Source of the DNA: an uncultured Acetatifactor sp.
GTDB taxonomy: Bacteria > Bacillota > Clostridia > Lachnospirales > Lachnospiraceae
Direction: 5' to 3'
Assembly: GCA_947588205.1 (NCBI GenBank)
Contig: CANPYG010000012.1
Location: 1 to 42,461, forward strand
Length of the DNA: 42,461 nt
In this document: piece after piece, positions 24,801 to 32,911 of the stretch
Layout of the letters: every line of letters begins with the position of its first letter
Numbering within the stretch: the stretch's first letter is position 1
Notes under the pieces: generated by a model
Told to the model about the DNA's origin: nothing
Seen by the model: the letters and a program-made list of their open reading frames with translations, nothing else
The model's database searches: none
Program-made: the position numbers and the translations under genes

Positions 24801-24828
24801 ATTTTACTATAACACGGCGAATAATCAA
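24801..24828 (-). promoter_or_regulatory. Predicted promoter of the HerA-like gene
   Basis: On the minus strand TTGATT (rc of 24823-24828), a 16-bp spacer and TAAAAT (rc of 24801-24806). It is back to back with an extended -10 (TGTTATACT, 24859-24867) that probably drives the DUF4015 gene on the + strand. Confidence 0.5.
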
Positions 24829-24858
24829 GTGTTTTGGGTGGTAAAAAAATAAGATACG

Positions 24859-24867
24859 TGTTATACT
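24859..24867 (+). promoter_or_regulatory. Extended -10 promoter of the DUF4015 gene
   Basis: TG-T-TATACT is an extended -10 element with no good -35. It lies 36 bp upstream of the start codon. Confidence 0.4.
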
Positions 24868-24902
24868 GGTAGCAGTTTCAAAAAAAGCAGAGGAAAACGG
24901 AA

Positions 24903-26258
24903 ATGAGAAGAAGGCGAAGAAGGCGCAGAAGACAGGAGATTATATATAGACGGGTTGGAACGGGCAGAAGCAGAAGCTATTACAGGAGACGAAGAAGAAA
25001 GTTCCTGCTGGCTTTTGCCTGCGTTTTGCTCCTTTTGCTCTTAGGAACCGGGGGCTTTTTCCTGTGGAAGAATTTCTCCGGCGCAGAAGCCCCGGAGGAA
25101 ACTATGGGGGCTGAGAGTACTGGAACGGGGGAGACCGGAGAAAACGGGGAGCAATCCATGGAGACCGGAACAGGACCCGAAAATGACAGCCGGGAGGAAG
25201 GAAAGGAACAGGAAAGCGGTCTTTCGGGAAGTACCGTGGGGGCAGATTATGCGAATGATCCGGACAGACCGAAGGTAAGGGGAATCTATGTCACCGGTCC
25301 CAGGGCGGGAAGCGGGGCTTTTGATGATCTGCTCACCCTGGTGGACACCACGGAGCTGAATGCAATGGTGATCGATGTAAAAAATGATAATGGAGAGATC
25401 ACCTTCAGACCGGAAGAGGGTTCCGAGCTTTTGATGGGCGCCACCTTGAGATATATCGGAGATATGGGTGCATTTATGGAAAGGCTGAAGGAGCACAATG
25501 TCTACACAATAGCCAGGATTGTGTGTTTTAAGGATCCCTATCTCGCTTCCCATATGCCTGAGCTGGCGTTGCTTGACCAAAACGGGTCTCCCGTTGCGGA
25601 CGGTAATGATGTGGCTTGGGTAAATCCATATAAGCAGGGGGTCTGGGATTACCTGGTGGAGGTGGCAAAGCTGGCCGGGAAGGTGGGCTTTGATGAGATT
25701 CAGTTCGATTATGTGCGTTTCCCGCTGGGAACGGAGGCGGAGAATGCGGTATATGGAGTGGATACCTCGGCTTATACGAAGCAGCAGGCGATCACCGATT
25801 TCCTGAATTACGCGGCGGAGGAGCTGGGCAAGGAGGGTCTGCCCGTGACGGCGGATGTGTTCGGAACGATCATCGGAAACGAGGTCGATGTAGTGAGGGT
25901 CGGACAGGATTATGCCGTGTTGGGTGAGACGATCGCCGCCATCTGTCCGATGGTATATCCTTCCCACTATGCCAATGGGGTGTTTGGGCTGGAGGTTCCG
26001 GACGCCCAGCCTTACGAGACGGTTCTTTCCGCTATGCTGGATTCCAGGGAGGAACTGTCAATTGTACCGGAGGAGAAGAGGGCCGTGGTACGCCCCTGGC
26101 TGCAGGCCTTTACGGCGGACTGGGTGAAGGGGCACATTGAGTATGGCGGAACGCAGATCCGGGATCAGATTCAGGCGGTTTATGACGCCGGATACGAAGA
26201 ATGGATTCTTTGGAATGCTTCCAACAGATATTCCGCGGATGGACTGCATGCGGAGTGA
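24903..26258 (+). CDS. Membrane-anchored putative glycoside hydrolase (DUF4015)
   Basis: This 451-residue protein has a very basic cytoplasmic start with nine Arg in a row (residues 2-10) and five more at 28-32, a membrane segment at about 35-54, a long Glu/Gly/Thr-rich spacer (60-118), and a DUF4015 TIM-barrel domain from about 122 to the end. The domain is recognised by RGIYVTGPRAG, NAMVIDVKNDNGEI, and FDEIQFDYVRF (263-272 region). It is expected to be displayed outside the membrane and may act on cell-wall or other polysaccharides; no activity is proven for most members. AGAGGAAAACGGAA precedes ATG. YbaK follows 59 bp later and is likely cotranscribed. Confidence 0.88.
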   Translation: MRRRRRRRRRQEIIYRRVGTGRSRSYYRRRRRKFLLAFACVLLLLLLGTGGFFLWKNFSGAEAPEETMGAESTGTGETGENGEQSMETGTGPENDSREEGKEQESGLSGSTVGADYANDPDRPKVRGIYVTGPRAGSGAFDDLLTLVDTTELNAMVIDVKNDNGEITFRPEEGSELLMGATLRYIGDMGAFMERLKEHNVYTIARIVCFKDPYLASHMPELALLDQNGSPVADGNDVAWVNPYKQGVWDYLVEVAKLAGKVGFDEIQFDYVRFPLGTEAENAVYGVDTSAYTKQQAITDFLNYAAEELGKEGLPVTADVFGTIIGNEVDVVRVGQDYAVLGETIAAICPMVYPSHYANGVFGLEVPDAQPYETVLSAMLDSREELSIVPEEKRAVVRPWLQAFTADWVKGHIEYGGTQIRDQIQAVYDAGYEEWILWNASNRYSADGLHAE

Positions 26259-26317
26259 ATATTGGAATCCTCCGACGCGGCAGTTTTGAAAAATATTTGA
26301 GGCAGGGGGAAGACCTG

Positions 26318-26809
26318 ATGGCAAAGCAAAAGGAAGTAAAAACAAATATGATGCGGATCCTGGAATCCATGAAGATCCCGTTTAAGCAATATACCTACGA
26401 ATGCGGGGAGTTCATCGATGCCCTGCAGATCGCGGACATGCTGGGCTTCCCTTACGGGAAGGTATATAAAACGCTGGTAACGCAGGGCGCATCCGGAAAT
26501 TATTTTGTGTTTGTGATTCCCATAGCGCAGGAGCTGGACCTGAAGAAAGCGGCCCGCTCCGTAGGGGAGAAAAGCGTTGCAATGATCCATGTGAAGGATA
26601 TCAACGCGGTCACCGGGTATATCCGCGGAGGCTGCACCGCAATCGGAATGAAAAAGCAGTTTGTAACCAGGGTGGACGAGAGCGCCAGGAAGCTTGGGAC
26701 CATGATCGTCAGCGGCGGAAGGCTGGGCTCCCAGATTGAGCTTGCCCCCGCCGATCTGCTGCGCGCATCCGGTGCCGAGTTCGCCGATCTGCTCAGGGAA
26801 TCCATGTAG
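26318..26809 (+). CDS. ybaK: YbaK/EbsC-type aminoacyl-tRNA deacylase
   Basis: The 163-residue protein belongs to the YbaK branch that hydrolyses mischarged Cys-tRNA(Pro), correcting an error of prolyl-tRNA synthetase. The start is ATG 26318, seven nt after GGGGGA; earlier frames would overlap the DUF4015 gene. Typical marks are the TLVTQG strand, VIPIAQELDLKKAAR, the key lysine region AMIHVKDI, and the YIRGGCTAIGMKK loop that is almost invariant in this family. The C-terminal ADLLR tail is normal. Assignment is firm; the gene name follows the family. Confidence 0.92.
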   Translation: MAKQKEVKTNMMRILESMKIPFKQYTYECGEFIDALQIADMLGFPYGKVYKTLVTQGASGNYFVFVIPIAQELDLKKAARSVGEKSVAMIHVKDINAVTGYIRGGCTAIGMKKQFVTRVDESARKLGTMIVSGGRLGSQIELAPADLLRASGAEFADLLRESM

Positions 26810-26854
26810 GGCAGCTTTGTGCCATGGTTTTTCTGGAAAGAACAAAATACTACA

Positions 26855-26883
26855 TTGACAAGAGGATGTTCTTCACTTACTAT
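26855..26883 (+). promoter_or_regulatory. Predicted promoter of the arabinosidase operon
   Basis: A consensus TTGACA (26855-26860), a 17-bp spacer and TACTAT (26878-26883) lie 100 bp before the GH51 start. No clear operator or catabolite (cre) site was seen. Confidence 0.65.
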
Positions 26884-26983
26884 GTATCCACCGATAGATG
26901 CGGGCTGCGATATCGTACAAGGTTCACGGGCTGACATTCAAATCGCGAGGTCATAGAAACATACATAAAATGGAGGAAGTCGG

Positions 26984-28489
26984 ATGGCTAAGCTTTATAT
27001 TAACGAGAAGAAAAAGAAAAGCCACATCAATCCTGAGATCTACGGACATTTTTCGGAGCATCTGGGAAGAGGTATTTACGGGGGACTCTTTGTGGGGGAG
27101 GACTCCGATATCCCGAATGTGAACGGAATGCGCACGGATGTGGTGGAAGCGTTAAAAAGGATTCAGGTTCCTGTGCTCAGATGGCCTGGGGGCTGTTTTG
27201 CTGATGAGTATCACTGGATGGACGGCATTGGCCCTAAGGAGAACCGAAAAAAAATGATCAACACCCATTGGGGCGGCGTCGTGGAGGATAACAGCTTCGG
27301 AACCCATGAATACTTTGAGCTGTGCAGACAGCTTGGCTGCAAGACCTATATCAACGGCAATGTGGGAAGCGGAAGCGTCAGGGAAATGAGCGAGTGGATC
27401 GAATACATGACCTTCCAGGGCGTGAGTCCAATGGCGGATCTGCGCGTTAAGAACGGTCACAAAGAGCCCTGGAAGGTGGACTATTTCGGCGTGGGCAATG
27501 AGAACTGGGGCTGTGGCGGCAATATGACCCCAGAGTATTACGGCAATCTGTACCGCAGATATCAGACCTATGTGCGGGATTATGGGCATGACGGGCATAT
27601 TAGGAAGATTGCCTGCGGGGCCAATGTGAATGACACCGAGTGGACGAAGGGGGTGCTCAGTACCTGCTTCGCGTTCCCTCATCCGGGTCATGCGCACGGA
27701 TTTATGGACGGGCTTTCCCTGCATTATTATGTGCATCCGGGCGGATGGGCGCATAAAGGCAGCGCAACCATGTTTACGGAGGAAGAATGCTATAAGACGC
27801 TGGATAAGGCGTTATACATGGATGAACTGATCCGCAGTCACGGCGCCATCATGGATCAGTATGATCCTGGGAAAAAGATCGGTATGATGGTGGACGAGTG
27901 GGGTGATTGGTTCGATGTGGAGATAGGAACCAATCCGGGCTTTCTGTATCAGCAGAACACCATGAGGGATGCCCTGGTTGCGGCAGTGACCCTGAATATT
28001 TTCAACCGGCACAGCGACCGGGTGAAGATGGCTTGTATTGCGCAGATGGTCAACGTGCTGCAGTCCGTGGTCCTGACAGAGGGGCCTCGGATGGTACTGA
28101 CCCCAACCTATCATGTTTTCCATATGTACCGCCATCACCAGGATTCCGAGCTGGTGGAAAGCTGGCTGGACGGGGTTGAAAAGACCGGAACGCAGGGATG
28201 CGAGATCCCTTCTCTGCAGGAATCCGTGTCCGTGGACAGGAACGGCGTGATAACTATAACCCTGGCAAATCTGTCCCTCGATTCGGGGTATCCGGTTGAA
28301 ATGGAGCTGGCGCAGAAGAAGCCGGTAAAGGCGGAAGCGAGTATTCTGACCGGGGCCATGAATGCCCATAACACCTTTGACGAACCGGAAAATGTGAAGG
28401 AAGAAGCCTTTGCGGGCGTGAGCGTGAATGGAAAACAGGTTTCCCTGACGATTCCCGCCTGCTCTGTGGTGAGTATCAGACTGAGCTGA
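26984..28489 (+). CDS. Alpha-L-arabinofuranosidase, glycoside hydrolase family 51
   Basis: GH51 enzymes release L-arabinofuranose from arabinan, arabinoxylan or arabinogalactan fragments. The 501-residue protein has no signal peptide. The barrel carries [30 protein letters not shown], the acid/base Glu173 in GVGNENWG and the nucleophile Glu305 in VDEWGDWF, followed by the C-terminal beta domain ending SVVSIRLS. Length equals that of typical intracellular GH51. GGAGGA lies six nt before ATG. It is the first gene of a pair with the GH43 gene, 85 bp downstream with no terminator between. Confidence 0.96.
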   Translation: MAKLYINEKKKKSHINPEIYGHFSEHLGRGIYGGLFVGEDSDIPNVNGMRTDVVEALKRIQVPVLRWPGGCFADEYHWMDGIGPKENRKKMINTHWGGVVEDNSFGTHEYFELCRQLGCKTYINGNVGSGSVREMSEWIEYMTFQGVSPMADLRVKNGHKEPWKVDYFGVGNENWGCGGNMTPEYYGNLYRRYQTYVRDYGHDGHIRKIACGANVNDTEWTKGVLSTCFAFPHPGHAHGFMDGLSLHYYVHPGGWAHKGSATMFTEEECYKTLDKALYMDELIRSHGAIMDQYDPGKKIGMMVDEWGDWFDVEIGTNPGFLYQQNTMRDALVAAVTLNIFNRHSDRVKMACIAQMVNVLQSVVLTEGPRMVLTPTYHVFHMYRHHQDSELVESWLDGVEKTGTQGCEIPSLQESVSVDRNGVITITLANLSLDSGYPVEMELAQKKPVKAEASILTGAMNAHNTFDEPENVKEEAFAGVSVNGKQVSLTIPACSVVSIRLS

Positions 28490-28544
28490 GCGGGAAAAGC
28501 AGTACCGTTTCAGTTCTTCTAGCTGGCAGTGTGAGGAGGATAGC

Positions 28545-28562
28545 TGCCCGCTTATGCGGGCA
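28545..28562 (+). promoter_or_regulatory. Hairpin touching the ribosome binding site of the GH43 gene
   Basis: TGCCCGC (28545-28551) and GCGGGCA (28556-28562) form a perfect 7-bp stem with loop TTAT. Its last base is the first base of the AAGGAG site (28562-28567). It may tune translation of GH43 relative to GH51 or protect the message after processing. Confidence 0.5.
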
Positions 28563-28574
28563 AGGAGTCTGAAT

Positions 28575-29495
28575 ATGAAATATACGGGATATTTGTTTGT
28601 GCATTTTATTGGAGAAGGGCCGGAGGGAGAGCAGATTTATTTTTCCCTGAGCCGGGACGGCCTGCATTGGCAGGATCTGAACGGCGGGAGTCCTGTCCTT
28701 CGTTCCGACATCGGGGAAATGGGGGTAAGGGATCCCTTCCTGATCCGTTCTCCCTGGCAGAAGGAGGGACAGCCCAGGTATTATCTGATCGCCACAGACC
28801 TGCGAATCGAAGCGGGGAAGGGCTGGCATGCGGCACAGTATGAAGGCAGCCGGGATATCATTGTCTGGGAATCGGAGAATCTTGTGGACTGGAGCGCCCC
28901 GGCCGCGCATACTGTTGCGGTGAAGGGCGCAGGCTGCGCCTGGGCGCCGGAGGCCATTTATGATGAGGAAAAGGATGCGATTCTGCTCTTCTGGGCGTCC
29001 ATGGTGAGACTTCCCGGGGACGAGGCTTGGAAGCAGCGGATTTATGCGTCTTATACGAAGGATTTTAAGAGCTTTACGGAACCCTTCCTCTATCTGGAAA
29101 GTAAAAATCATGTGATCGATACCACGGTGATCAGGGTGAAGGGGGGATATTACCGGTATTCCAAGGATGAGACCGAAAAAAATATCCGCGTGGATTTCAG
29201 CACTTCCCTGAATCCGGAAGGCTTCCGACAAATAGGTTCGGATACCCTGAAGGATCTGTACGGGGTGGAGGGACCGGAAATTTTTCCCTTCAACGACAGG
29301 GAGGAATGGTGTCTGCTCGTGGACCGGTTCGCCGCGGGAAAGGGCTACCTTCCGCTTGTGACAGACAACCTTTCCAGCGGGCATTTCCAGGTACTTGAGG
29401 ACGCTCAGTTCGATATGGGACAGACCCGTAAGCGTCACGGAGGGGTATTGAACATCACGGAGGAGGAGTTCAGGCGGCTGGAAGAGAGATATTAG
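28575..29495 (+). CDS. Glycoside hydrolase family 43-like enzyme
   Basis: The start is ATG 28575, seven nt after AAGGAG; an in-frame ATG at 28554 lies inside the hairpin and is less likely. The 306 residues form a five-bladed beta propeller of GH43 type. Likely catalytic residues are Asp53 in GVRDPFLI, Asp182 in HVIDTTVI and Glu232 in VEGPEIFPF, with CAWAPEAIYDEE as another family mark. No signal peptide is visible. With the GH51 gene it would remove arabinose or xylose units from imported oligosaccharides. Which sugar is cut cannot be told. The stop overlaps that of the convergent MATE gene by 4 bp. Confidence 0.88.
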   Translation: MKYTGYLFVHFIGEGPEGEQIYFSLSRDGLHWQDLNGGSPVLRSDIGEMGVRDPFLIRSPWQKEGQPRYYLIATDLRIEAGKGWHAAQYEGSRDIIVWESENLVDWSAPAAHTVAVKGAGCAWAPEAIYDEEKDAILLFWASMVRLPGDEAWKQRIYASYTKDFKSFTEPFLYLESKNHVIDTTVIRVKGGYYRYSKDETEKNIRVDFSTSLNPEGFRQIGSDTLKDLYGVEGPEIFPFNDREEWCLLVDRFAAGKGYLPLVTDNLSSGHFQVLEDAQFDMGQTRKRHGGVLNITEEEFRRLEERY

Positions 29496-30832
29496 TGCTC
29501 CTTTTTACCGCACTTATTTCCGGACGACCGGAAATAAAAGAAAAGCGACAGTCCGGTGGCGATGCTCCATCCGATGGGCCAGGCAAGCCAGATTCCGGTG
29601 CTTCCCAAGGGATGGGAAAGAAGGATTGCCAGAGCTGTCCTCAGCGTCAGGTCCGTAAAGGTTGCGATCACAAATTCCTTCATCAATCCCTTTCCGCGCA
29701 GCACGCCATCCGCTACAAGCTTGGCCGAAACCACAAAATAAAAGGGCGAGAGGATCCTGAGCAGTTCAATACCGGTTTTCATGGCAGTTCCGGTGGGATT
29801 TTCCATAAAGAGGATGAGCCCGAAGCGCCCGCCCAGGAAGTAAAAGAGAAAGAAAGGCACGCAGAGCAGCCAGATCATTCTGATGCCTGCCCGGAAGCCC
29901 TCATGGATGCGGGACTGCTTTCCTGCCCCCAGGTTCTGGGCGGTGTAGTTGGAAATACCGTTTGCCAGCGTGGTAAACGAGGTAATGACCAGATTGTTGA
30001 GTTTAATGGCTGCTGAGTAACCAGCGATCACGCCTGCCCCGAAGCCGTTGATGACGCCCTGGATGATGATATTTCCCACGGAAACGAAGCTCTGCTGCAG
30101 AATGCTCGGCACAGCGATGACAGCGATTTTTCCAAGGAGACGTGCGGAAAAAATGGGAACGCTGCCTTCTGTTGGGATTCCCGTAAGGCGCCGCAGCACA
30201 ACGGTTATGGCAAGAATACAGCTGACGCCCTGGCAGAGGAAGGTCGCCCATGCCACGCCGGCGACGCCCATATGAAAGGTGATGACGAATAAAAGGTCCA
30301 TCAGGATATTGGAAGTAGACGAGGCAGCCAGGAAAAGGAAAGGGGTTCTGGAATCTCCTAGCGCGGAAAAGATGCCCGTCGCCACGTTATAGAAGAAAAG
30401 GAAGGGCAGTCCGCCTATGTAGATGCGCAGATAGAGCAGGGAATCGCCCATCAGCTCCTCCGGCGTCTGGATGAGGGTGAGAAGTCCGCCGCAGGACAGG
30501 AATCCGAACAGCATCAGGACCGCGCAGAGCGCCGCGCTGGCGATCAGTGTGGTGTAAACGGCGGTTTTCATTTCCCGCAGCCTTTTTGCCCCAAAAAGCT
30601 GGGACACTATGACTGAGCAGCCGATATTGCAGCCGAAGGCAAATGCGATAAAGATAAGGGTGATTTCGTAGCTGTTTCCAACCGCCGCAAGGGCGTTTTC
30701 CCCAACAAATTTCCCGGCGACCAGACTGTCCGCGATATTGTACAGCTGTTGAAAAATGATGCTTCCAAACAGTGGAAGACAGAACCTCCATAATACGGTG
30801 GACGGCTTGCCCACAGTCAAATCCTTATTCAT
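29492..30832 (-). CDS. MATE-family efflux transporter
   Basis: This 446-residue protein has 12 membrane segments in two halves of six, beginning FCLPLFGSIIFQQLYNIADSL with the usual NIADSLVAGKFVGENALAAVG region given here as its two key parts, and ends in a short basic tail. MATE proteins expel cationic drugs or metabolites in exchange for Na+ or H+. The second half starts at about residue 235 (AVPSILQQSFVSVGN). The N-terminal Asp (NIADSL) is present. The gene has AGGAAAGGA upstream of ATG and its own promoter (rc of 30901-30928). It is convergent with GH43. Substrate is unknown. Confidence 0.94.
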   Translation of the reverse strand: MNKDLTVGKPSTVLWRFCLPLFGSIIFQQLYNIADSLVAGKFVGENALAAVGNSYEITLIFIAFAFGCNIGCSVIVSQLFGAKRLREMKTAVYTTLIASAALCAVLMLFGFLSCGGLLTLIQTPEELMGDSLLYLRIYIGGLPFLFFYNVATGIFSALGDSRTPFLFLAASSTSNILMDLLFVITFHMGVAGVAWATFLCQGVSCILAITVVLRRLTGIPTEGSVPIFSARLLGKIAVIAVPSILQQSFVSVGNIIIQGVINGFGAGVIAGYSAAIKLNNLVITSFTTLANGISNYTAQNLGAGKQSRIHEGFRAGIRMIWLLCVPFFLFYFLGGRFGLILFMENPTGTAMKTGIELLRILSPFYFVVSAKLVADGVLRGKGLMKEFVIATFTDLTLRTALAILLSHPLGSTGIWLAWPIGWSIATGLSLFFYFRSSGNKCGKKEH

Positions 30833-30900
30833 CCTCTCAATCCTTTCCTTGTAAACTGTTTTCTGCAGTTTTTCTCTTTGCTCTTTTGATATTCTTGTGT

Positions 30901-30928
30901 ATTATACTCCATTTTGTAAAAAAATCAA
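30901..30928 (-). promoter_or_regulatory. Predicted promoter of the MATE gene
   Basis: On the minus strand TTGATT (rc of 30923-30928), a 16-bp spacer and TATAAT (rc of 30901-30906), 69 bp upstream of the start codon. Confidence 0.65.
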
Positions 30929-30950
30929 TAGCGACAAAAGGATATATGCA

Positions 30951-30979
30951 TTGACTTCCTGCACGAAAACAATTATGAT
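30951..30979 (+). promoter_or_regulatory. Predicted promoter of the amidase gene
   Basis: TTGACT (30951-30956), a 17-bp spacer and TATGAT (30974-30979), 56 bp before the start codon and divergent to the MATE promoter. Confidence 0.65.
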
Positions 30980-31034
30980 TGGAATGAAGATTTGGGGAAC
31001 GGAAGGCCCGAAGGAGAACAGAAGGAGAGCTGAA

Positions 31035-32012
31035 ATGAATCAATTTCTGAATAAGAGCAACCGGATTTTCAGGAAACGGAATGGAAGCCTGGGCATAGGT
31101 TTCCGTATTATAATGGTTTTCAGCATAGCCGCCCTTTTGATCGGCTGTGCCAAACAGGAGGACGGGGATTTAGAACCGGAAATACACGCTGAGGACCTTG
31201 AGGAGAGCACTTCTGCGCAGACAGAAACTGCCGGGAACGAAACCGTAGGGCAGAGCAGCAGCCCGTCAGAATCAATTTCCGGCCAGACGCCGGAATCGTC
31301 AGATGAGTCTACGGAGCCATCCCAGGAATCGACGGATTCCTCTTTAGAATCGCAGACTTTTACTGAACCCAATGGATATATTGTAGCCATCGACGCCGGG
31401 CACCAGGCGAAAGGCAATAAGGATAAGGAGCCCCTGGGTCCGGGAAGCTCTGAAATGAAAGCAAAGGTTTCCTCCGGTACGAGGGGCGTTTCTACCAGGG
31501 TATATGAATATGAGCTGAATCTTGTCATTGCGCAGGCGCTGGAGACGGAGCTGACAGAGAGAGGCTACCAGGTTATTATGATCAGGACGACCAATGATGT
31601 GGACATCAGCAACAAGGAGCGGGCTGAGACCGCCAACAATTCTGGAGCGGATATTTTCCTGCGCATCCATGCCAACGGCTCCGAGAACAGCGAAGTCAAC
31701 GGCACACTCACCATTTGTAATACCGCATCCAGCCCTTATAATGTAGAAATCCATGACGATAGTCTGTCCCTTGCGCAGACCATTCTTGCGCATATGGTGG
31801 AGGAAATGGGTTCCAAGGACCGCGGCGTATGGCAGACAGATACCATGAGCGGCATAAACTGGTGTACTGTTCCCACAACGATCATTGAGATGGGTTATAT
31901 GAGCAACGCCGCAGAGGATGAGCTGATGCAGACCGCAGACTACCAGGAGAAGATCGTCCAGGGAATCGCCGACGGCGTGGATGAATACTTTTCCATGAAA
32001 GCTCAGTCGTAA
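31035..32012 (+). CDS. Lipoprotein N-acetylmuramoyl-L-alanine amidase (Amidase_3)
   Basis: The enzyme would cut the bond between muramic acid and the first peptide residue of peptidoglycan. The start is ATG 31035, seven nt after AAGGAG (325 residues). After a basic start and a hydrophobic stretch there is a lipobox ALLIGC (Cys38), then a Ser/Glu/Thr-rich spacer to residue 112, then the zinc amidase domain. Zinc ligands are His123 (IDAGHQ), Glu158 (VYEYELNL) and His212 (RIHANG), and the catalytic Glu285 lies in IEMGYMSN. It should act at the cell surface. The stop codon lies inside a palindromic element. Confidence 0.93.
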   Translation: MNQFLNKSNRIFRKRNGSLGIGFRIIMVFSIAALLIGCAKQEDGDLEPEIHAEDLEESTSAQTETAGNETVGQSSSPSESISGQTPESSDESTEPSQESTDSSLESQTFTEPNGYIVAIDAGHQAKGNKDKEPLGPGSSEMKAKVSSGTRGVSTRVYEYELNLVIAQALETELTERGYQVIMIRTTNDVDISNKERAETANNSGADIFLRIHANGSENSEVNGTLTICNTASSPYNVEIHDDSLSLAQTILAHMVEEMGSKDRGVWQTDTMSGINWCTVPTTIIEMGYMSNAAEDELMQTADYQEKIVQGIADGVDEYFSMKAQS

Positions 32013-32077
32013 AGCTTGATCCTGCGGGCAAGCTTGCGGGAGTGCCGCAGGCACGGAGCAATCCGAGAGCTTTCATG
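31994..32077 (+). repeat. Palindromic element spanning the amidase stop codon
   Basis: The outer arms CATGAAAGCTC (31994-32004) and GAGCTTTCATG (32067-32077) match perfectly over 11 bp. They enclose AAGCTTG/CAAGCTT (32012-32018 and 32029-32035) and TGCGG/CCGCA (32035-32039 and 32045-32049). The folded form would be a multibranched structure that includes the last amidase codons. No T tract follows, so it is not a classical terminator. Confidence 0.65.
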
Positions 32078-32144
32078 ACTTGCAGTAAACCTATCAGGCA
32101 GATTCTTTTGAGAAGGTCATATAAAACATACGGAGGAAGCGCAA

Positions 32145-32834
32145 GTGAGAAGAAATGTGAGCCTGGAGGAGATTTCCGACGGCAGATTATACGATTTAAA
32201 CGATATGGTGAAGGCTGACTGCGGGAACTGCGCTGGCTGCTCTGCCTGCTGCCAGGGAATGGGCGATTCCATTTTGCTGGATCCCCTGGACGTTTACCGT
32301 CTGACCCTTTGCCTGGACAGAAGCTTTGAGTCTCTTTTGTCCGACTGCCTGGAGCTGGGCGTGGTGGACGGAATCGTACTTCCGCATTTAAAAATGACCG
32401 ACAAAGAGGAGCGGTGCGTTTTCCTGAATGAGGAAGGCCGCTGCAGCATTCATCCCCACAGACCGGGCATATGCCGCCTGTTTCCGTTGGGGAGATATTA
32501 TGAAAACAGTTCTTTCCGTTACTTCCTTCAGACGGGAGAGTGTAGAAATACGAACAGGACCAAGGTGAAGGTCAGCAAATGGATCGACACTCCCCAGATC
32601 AGGGGAAACCAGAAGTTTATTGCGGACTGGCACTATTTCCTGAAGGATATGGAGGATAAGGTGCAGGAAGCGGCGGCCCGGGGAGATGATTTGGCAAAAA
32701 ATCTGAATCTGTATCTGCTAAACACATTTTTTGTGACGCCGTATGAAAGGGAAGCTTCCTTTTATGGGCAGGTCGCAGGGCGGATGAGCAGGGCGAAGCA
32801 GGAGATTTGTAACTTAACAGAGGACATTCATTGA
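32145..32834 (+). CDS. YkgJ-family Cys-cluster protein
   Basis: This 229-residue protein belongs to the CxxCxxCC (YkgJ) family of putative metal-binding proteins of unknown function. Cys26, Cys29, Cys32, Cys35 and Cys36 form the N-terminal cluster (CGNCAGCSACC), and further cysteines come in RCVFLNEEGRCSIHPHRPGICRLFP, here given by its key parts RCVFL, CSIHP and GICRLFP. The start is GTG 32145, eight nt after GGAGG. The C-terminal 80 residues are helical. A 15-bp direct repeat (32816-32830 and 32836-32850) straddles the stop codon. It may be cotranscribed with the GH31 gene 77 bp downstream. Confidence 0.88.
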   Translation: MRRNVSLEEISDGRLYDLNDMVKADCGNCAGCSACCQGMGDSILLDPLDVYRLTLCLDRSFESLLSDCLELGVVDGIVLPHLKMTDKEERCVFLNEEGRCSIHPHRPGICRLFPLGRYYENSSFRYFLQTGECRNTNRTKVKVSKWIDTPQIRGNQKFIADWHYFLKDMEDKVQEAAARGDDLAKNLNLYLLNTFFVTPYEREASFYGQVAGRMSRAKQEICNLTEDIH

Positions 32835-32850
32835 AAACAGAGGACATTCA
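32816..32850 (+). repeat. 15-bp direct repeat at the end of the ykgJ-like gene
   Basis: AACAGAGGACATTCA occurs at 32816-32830 and 32836-32850, period 20 bp, with the stop codon in the spacer. It looks like a recent small tandem duplication. Confidence 0.9.
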
Positions 32851-32911
32851 CAAAAAAAGCGGGCGATCAAAAAAACATGAAAGGAACGGCTCAGGACGAG
32901 GAGGTAGCATC

